From Methanofastidiosum sp. (lineage in GTDB: Archaea > Methanobacteriota_B > Thermococci > Methanofastidiosales > Methanofastidiosaceae): a stretch of 64,000 nt of DNA. A model generated the notes under the pieces. That model had not been told where the DNA came from and did not search any database. It saw only the letters and a list, made by a program, of their open reading frames with translations. Shown here piece by piece: positions 61,744 to 64,000 of this stretch. A program made the translations under genes and the position numbers. Position 1 is the first letter of the stretch; every line of letters begins with the position of its first letter. The stretch lies in the NCBI GenBank assembly GCA_013178285.1, contig JABLXD010000001.1, positions 1-64,000 of the forward strand, written 5' to 3'.

Positions 61744-62406
61744 TCAAATCTTATGAATCAGATTATAAATGATTGATTCTTTTATATCGTCCTGCCCCAA
61801 AACAGACTCTCTAACTCTCATAGCATCATTTTTGCCTTTTGATTCAGTATGGGCTGCACCATTTCTGTCATTATGATACAAAAGAAATATTTTCTTAAAC
61901 ATGTTAAATTTTGTTTCGTCCATATTACCTTTAAGGGTATATAAGAAGAGGAACGTGTTATACATGAACATATCCCAGCCCCAGTCACTAATCCTTCTCT
62001 GAAATTTATATTCGTTAAAGATCTTGCTTAATTTTTTGGCAACTAAAGGTGCATAAAATGCATTCTTATTTCCAATCACAGTTTCTTCTTCCATTTTACT
62101 AATCCATGATTCTTTATCGGGTTCAGAGAGTAATATTTTAGTGTCTCTATTTTCAATTGTAAAATTCAAAAAATCCTCTAATTCATCTATAATTTTATTA
62201 TTTTTATATTTTTTTGATTCAAGCTTTTCGATAGCTTTGCAATAAAGAATTATTATTCCGGAATAATCTGCTATGAAATCACAATTGTTTTCTTCATCAG
62301 ATAATTTTCTCATAATTAACTCTGCAGTTGCTAGAAAATCCAATATCTCTTCTTTGTCCGAAGACTCAAGTTTTTTCTTTAGATCAGTTTTCATAGGATT
62401 AGACAT
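61744..62406 (-). CDS. HEPN-like protein between TPR genes
   Basis: 220 residues, all-helical. Near the C-terminus FLLYHNDRNGAAHTESKG contains RNGAAH, the Rx4H pattern of HEPN ribonucleases (RN-x3-H). The rest is not recognised. The start lies directly after the stop of the TPR gene at 62407 (GGAGATATAA before the ATG), so they are cotranscribed. A HEPN effector next to TPR sensors is seen in several toxin or defence systems; here it is only an inference from the motif and neighbourhood. Confidence 0.6.
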   Translation of the reverse strand: MSNPMKTDLKKKLESSDKEEILDFLATAELIMRKLSDEENNCDFIADYSGIIILYCKAIEKLESKKYKNNKIIDELEDFLNFTIENRDTKILLSEPDKESWISKMEEETVIGNKNAFYAPLVAKKLSKIFNEYKFQRRISDWGWDMFMYNTFLFLYTLKGNMDETKFNMFKKIFLLYHNDRNGAAHTESKGKNDAMRVRESVLGQDDIKESIIYNLIHKI

Positions 62407-64000
62407 TTATATCTCCAACTTTTTCCTCAATTCCTCTTTTATTTCCTCAAATTCATTGGGATACTTCTTCTTAAGAACATCTTTCACTTGTATAGTTTGT
62501 TCTTGGATCTTTTCAACTTTATCGTCAATTGAATCTGTAGACTGTTTTATTTTTGTTAGTTTCTTGCCATATAGAGACATTAATGAACTTAGATTGTCTA
62601 GTTTTTTATGAGTGAATCCATGTGCTTCCATGGCTTCTTTGTGTTGCTTATCCATTTTTTCTTCTAGTTTATTAAAATCAATTTCTATTTTAGATTTTGT
62701 TATTTCTTCTTCCAACTCCTTCTTTAATCTTTCTTTTTCTGTTTCATCGTTTTCATGAATGAACTTCTGGATTTTGTTATAATCGGCTACAAATGTTTTT
62801 AGCTCTTCATTCTTTAAAGTATCAAAACCTCTACTAAAGATTTCTTCACAAAGATTGTAGTTTTTTAATTCAAAAGAAATATTAAGTAAGTATCTATAAT
62901 AATTATCGGGTAATTTTGAAATGCCTGCTAATTCTTTAATTAAATTTAATGCATCGTTTTTTAAGCCAAGGTTGGATAGAGAACTTATTTTCAATATTTT
63001 AGAATAGTTATTATTTGGATCTATTTCAAGAGATCGATCAGAAAAATAAACTACTTTAATAAATTCTTCTTTATTATAATATATAGCTTCATAATTATGA
63101 ATGAATTCAATATCATCAGGAAAATAATTATTATTACTTTTTAATACATTTAATGCTTCATCGTATTTTTTTAAGCTTATTAGCATCTCCACTTTATCGT
63201 TTAATAGCATTTTTAGCGTCGATAAATCATTTTTCTCTATTAAGATTGGAGCAAGATTATCCATTATAAATATACATTTATTAAAGAATTCTTTTGTCCA
63301 ATCTTCAAATCCTCCGCTAGATATTTTATTCCCAAAATAGAATAAATTAAAAGCATATCCAGATTTTCCAGATAAGTAGTATTTTTCTATATTAAAATTA
63401 TCAAGTATATCCATGGCTTCATGAATCATTTCTTTTTTTATCAACTCCTCAATAAATTCTGACATTATGTAATGGTCATAACCATAATTATTAGTTATTA
63501 GATTATTTGCTATATTTATAAGAAAATCAATTTCTTTAGCAAAGCAATTTGCATAGCCACACATTAACACCCAATCGTTAAATCTTAGATTTTCTGGATA
63601 TATTTCCAAAGCTATCTTAGATAATTCGTATTCGTCGTTGCCGCCCCCCATAACAAATAGAGGAATTTCTTCAAAATAAACTAAAAGTAAATTTGAATCT
63701 ATTTCGAAAGCTCTTTTATATAACTCTTTGGCTTTTGAATAAAAGTTCATTAAAATAAAAGATTCAGATAATTTTATAATAGTATCAAATTTGTCTTTAT
63801 CTTTTTCTAAAATCAAATTATAGTAAATCAATGAAGAAAAATAATTATTTAAACTACGATATAAATTTGCTGCGTTGTACAAAGCGCAAGTATAGTCAGA
63901 TTTAAGTTCAATAGACTTTTTAAAACAATTGATAGATTCAAAAAATGGATAATTATCTAATATATTCTTATTTTTTTTCATTTGGTTTAGTCCTAATTCA
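62407..64000 (-). CDS. TPR-repeat protein with conserved coiled-coil C-terminus, 5' end outside window
   Basis: About 530 codons visible. An ATG lies at 63981, but the frame continues to the window edge (ELGLNQ before the Met aligns with the NDLGVALSE region of the protein at 59611), so the gene is cut by the right edge. TPR units (TCALYNAANLYRSLNNYFSSLIYYNLIL) are followed by a coiled coil and a C-terminus almost identical to that of the 59611 protein (SIDDKVEKIQEQTIQVKDV ... EEIKEELRKKLEI). Confidence 0.8.
   Translation of the reverse strand, partial: ELGLNQMKKNKNILDNYPFFESINCFKKSIELKSDYTCALYNAANLYRSLNNYFSSLIYYNLILEKDKDKFDTIIKLSESFILMNFYSKAKELYKRAFEIDSNLLLVYFEEIPLFVMGGGNDEYELSKIALEIYPENLRFNDWVLMCGYANCFAKEIDFLINIANNLITNNYGYDHYIMSEFIEELIKKEMIHEAMDILDNFNIEKYYLSGKSGYAFNLFYFGNKISSGGFEDWTKEFFNKCIFIMDNLAPILIEKNDLSTLKMLLNDKVEMLISLKKYDEALNVLKSNNNYFPDDIEFIHNYEAIYYNKEEFIKVVYFSDRSLEIDPNNNYSKILKISSLSNLGLKNDALNLIKELAGISKLPDNYYRYLLNISFELKNYNLCEEIFSRGFDTLKNEELKTFVADYNKIQKFIHENDETEKERLKKELEEEITKSKIEIDFNKLEEKMDKQHKEAMEAHGFTHKKLDNLSSLMSLYGKKLTKIKQSTDSIDDKVEKIQEQTIQVKDVLKKKYPNEFEEIKEELRKKLEI

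Overview
The window is from a low-GC archaeon, almost certainly a methanogen. Evidence: a methanogenesis marker protein 3 homologue (17824-19341), an archaeal mevalonate operon (HMG-CoA synthase, thiolase, DUF35 protein, HMG-CoA reductase), a tetraether lipid synthase-like radical SAM protein, archaeal-type methionyl-tRNA synthetase, AMP phosphorylase, archaemetzincin, TATA-box promoters with leaderless starts and GGTGAT ribosome binding sites. A methyl-reducing lineage such as Methanofastidiosa would fit the mix, but that is a guess.

Layout. 1-22.9 kb is mostly housekeeping: thymidylate kinase (cut by the left edge), archaemetzincin, ribose-5-phosphate isomerase, a wHTH/JAMM/asparagine-synthase-like cluster, AMP phosphorylase, a DUF362 ferredoxin protein, endonuclease IV, a Tes-like radical SAM enzyme, the 2-oxoacid:ferredoxin oxidoreductase operon korDABC, the mevalonate operon, the methanogenesis marker, a HerA-like ATPase and a divergent TGT-family enzyme. 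23-36 kb is an envelope region: a large beta-propeller/CARDB lipoprotein, small membrane or coiled-coil proteins, a CARDB-protein/ABC-transporter operon, an S-layer-like protein, and two paralogous pairs of a winged-helix regulator with a two-TM membrane protein. Copies of a TTGTAACAAAGGTAT-like motif lie upstream of most of these genes and suggest one regulon. 36-39.6 kb holds UspA, an ion antiporter and two low-complexity secreted proteins; the promoter region of the latter carries nine ~10-bp repeats phased with the DNA helix.

39.9-53.6 kb is an array of secreted proteins, all on the minus strand (beta-helix, TolB-, SBBP- and PQQ-type beta-propellers, Ig-like). Eight share a short C-terminal tail, roughly LP(I/M)xxI(L/M)KILxxNK, that I do not recognise as a described sorting signal. 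The two proteins in the array with a lipobox cysteine lack it, so tail and lipid anchor look like alternatives. The array is interrupted by a UPF0210/ACT pair and by two toxin-antitoxin modules (MntA-HepT and VapBC-like). Each module is followed by a copy of the 3' end of the UPF0210 gene (76 bp with 3 mismatches, then 27 bp), pointing to repeated insertion at that gene end.

53.7-64 kb: methionyl-tRNA synthetase, then an accessory or defence-like segment with a gene apparently split by a frameshift, a 3' remnant of a type III restriction Res subunit joined out of frame to a TPR gene, two further TPR proteins with a shared coiled-coil C-terminus, and a protein with a HEPN-like RNxxxH motif between them. 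The last TPR gene runs off the right edge. I saw no tRNA, rRNA, CRISPR array or transposase gene, and no stretch over 300 bases without a gene.
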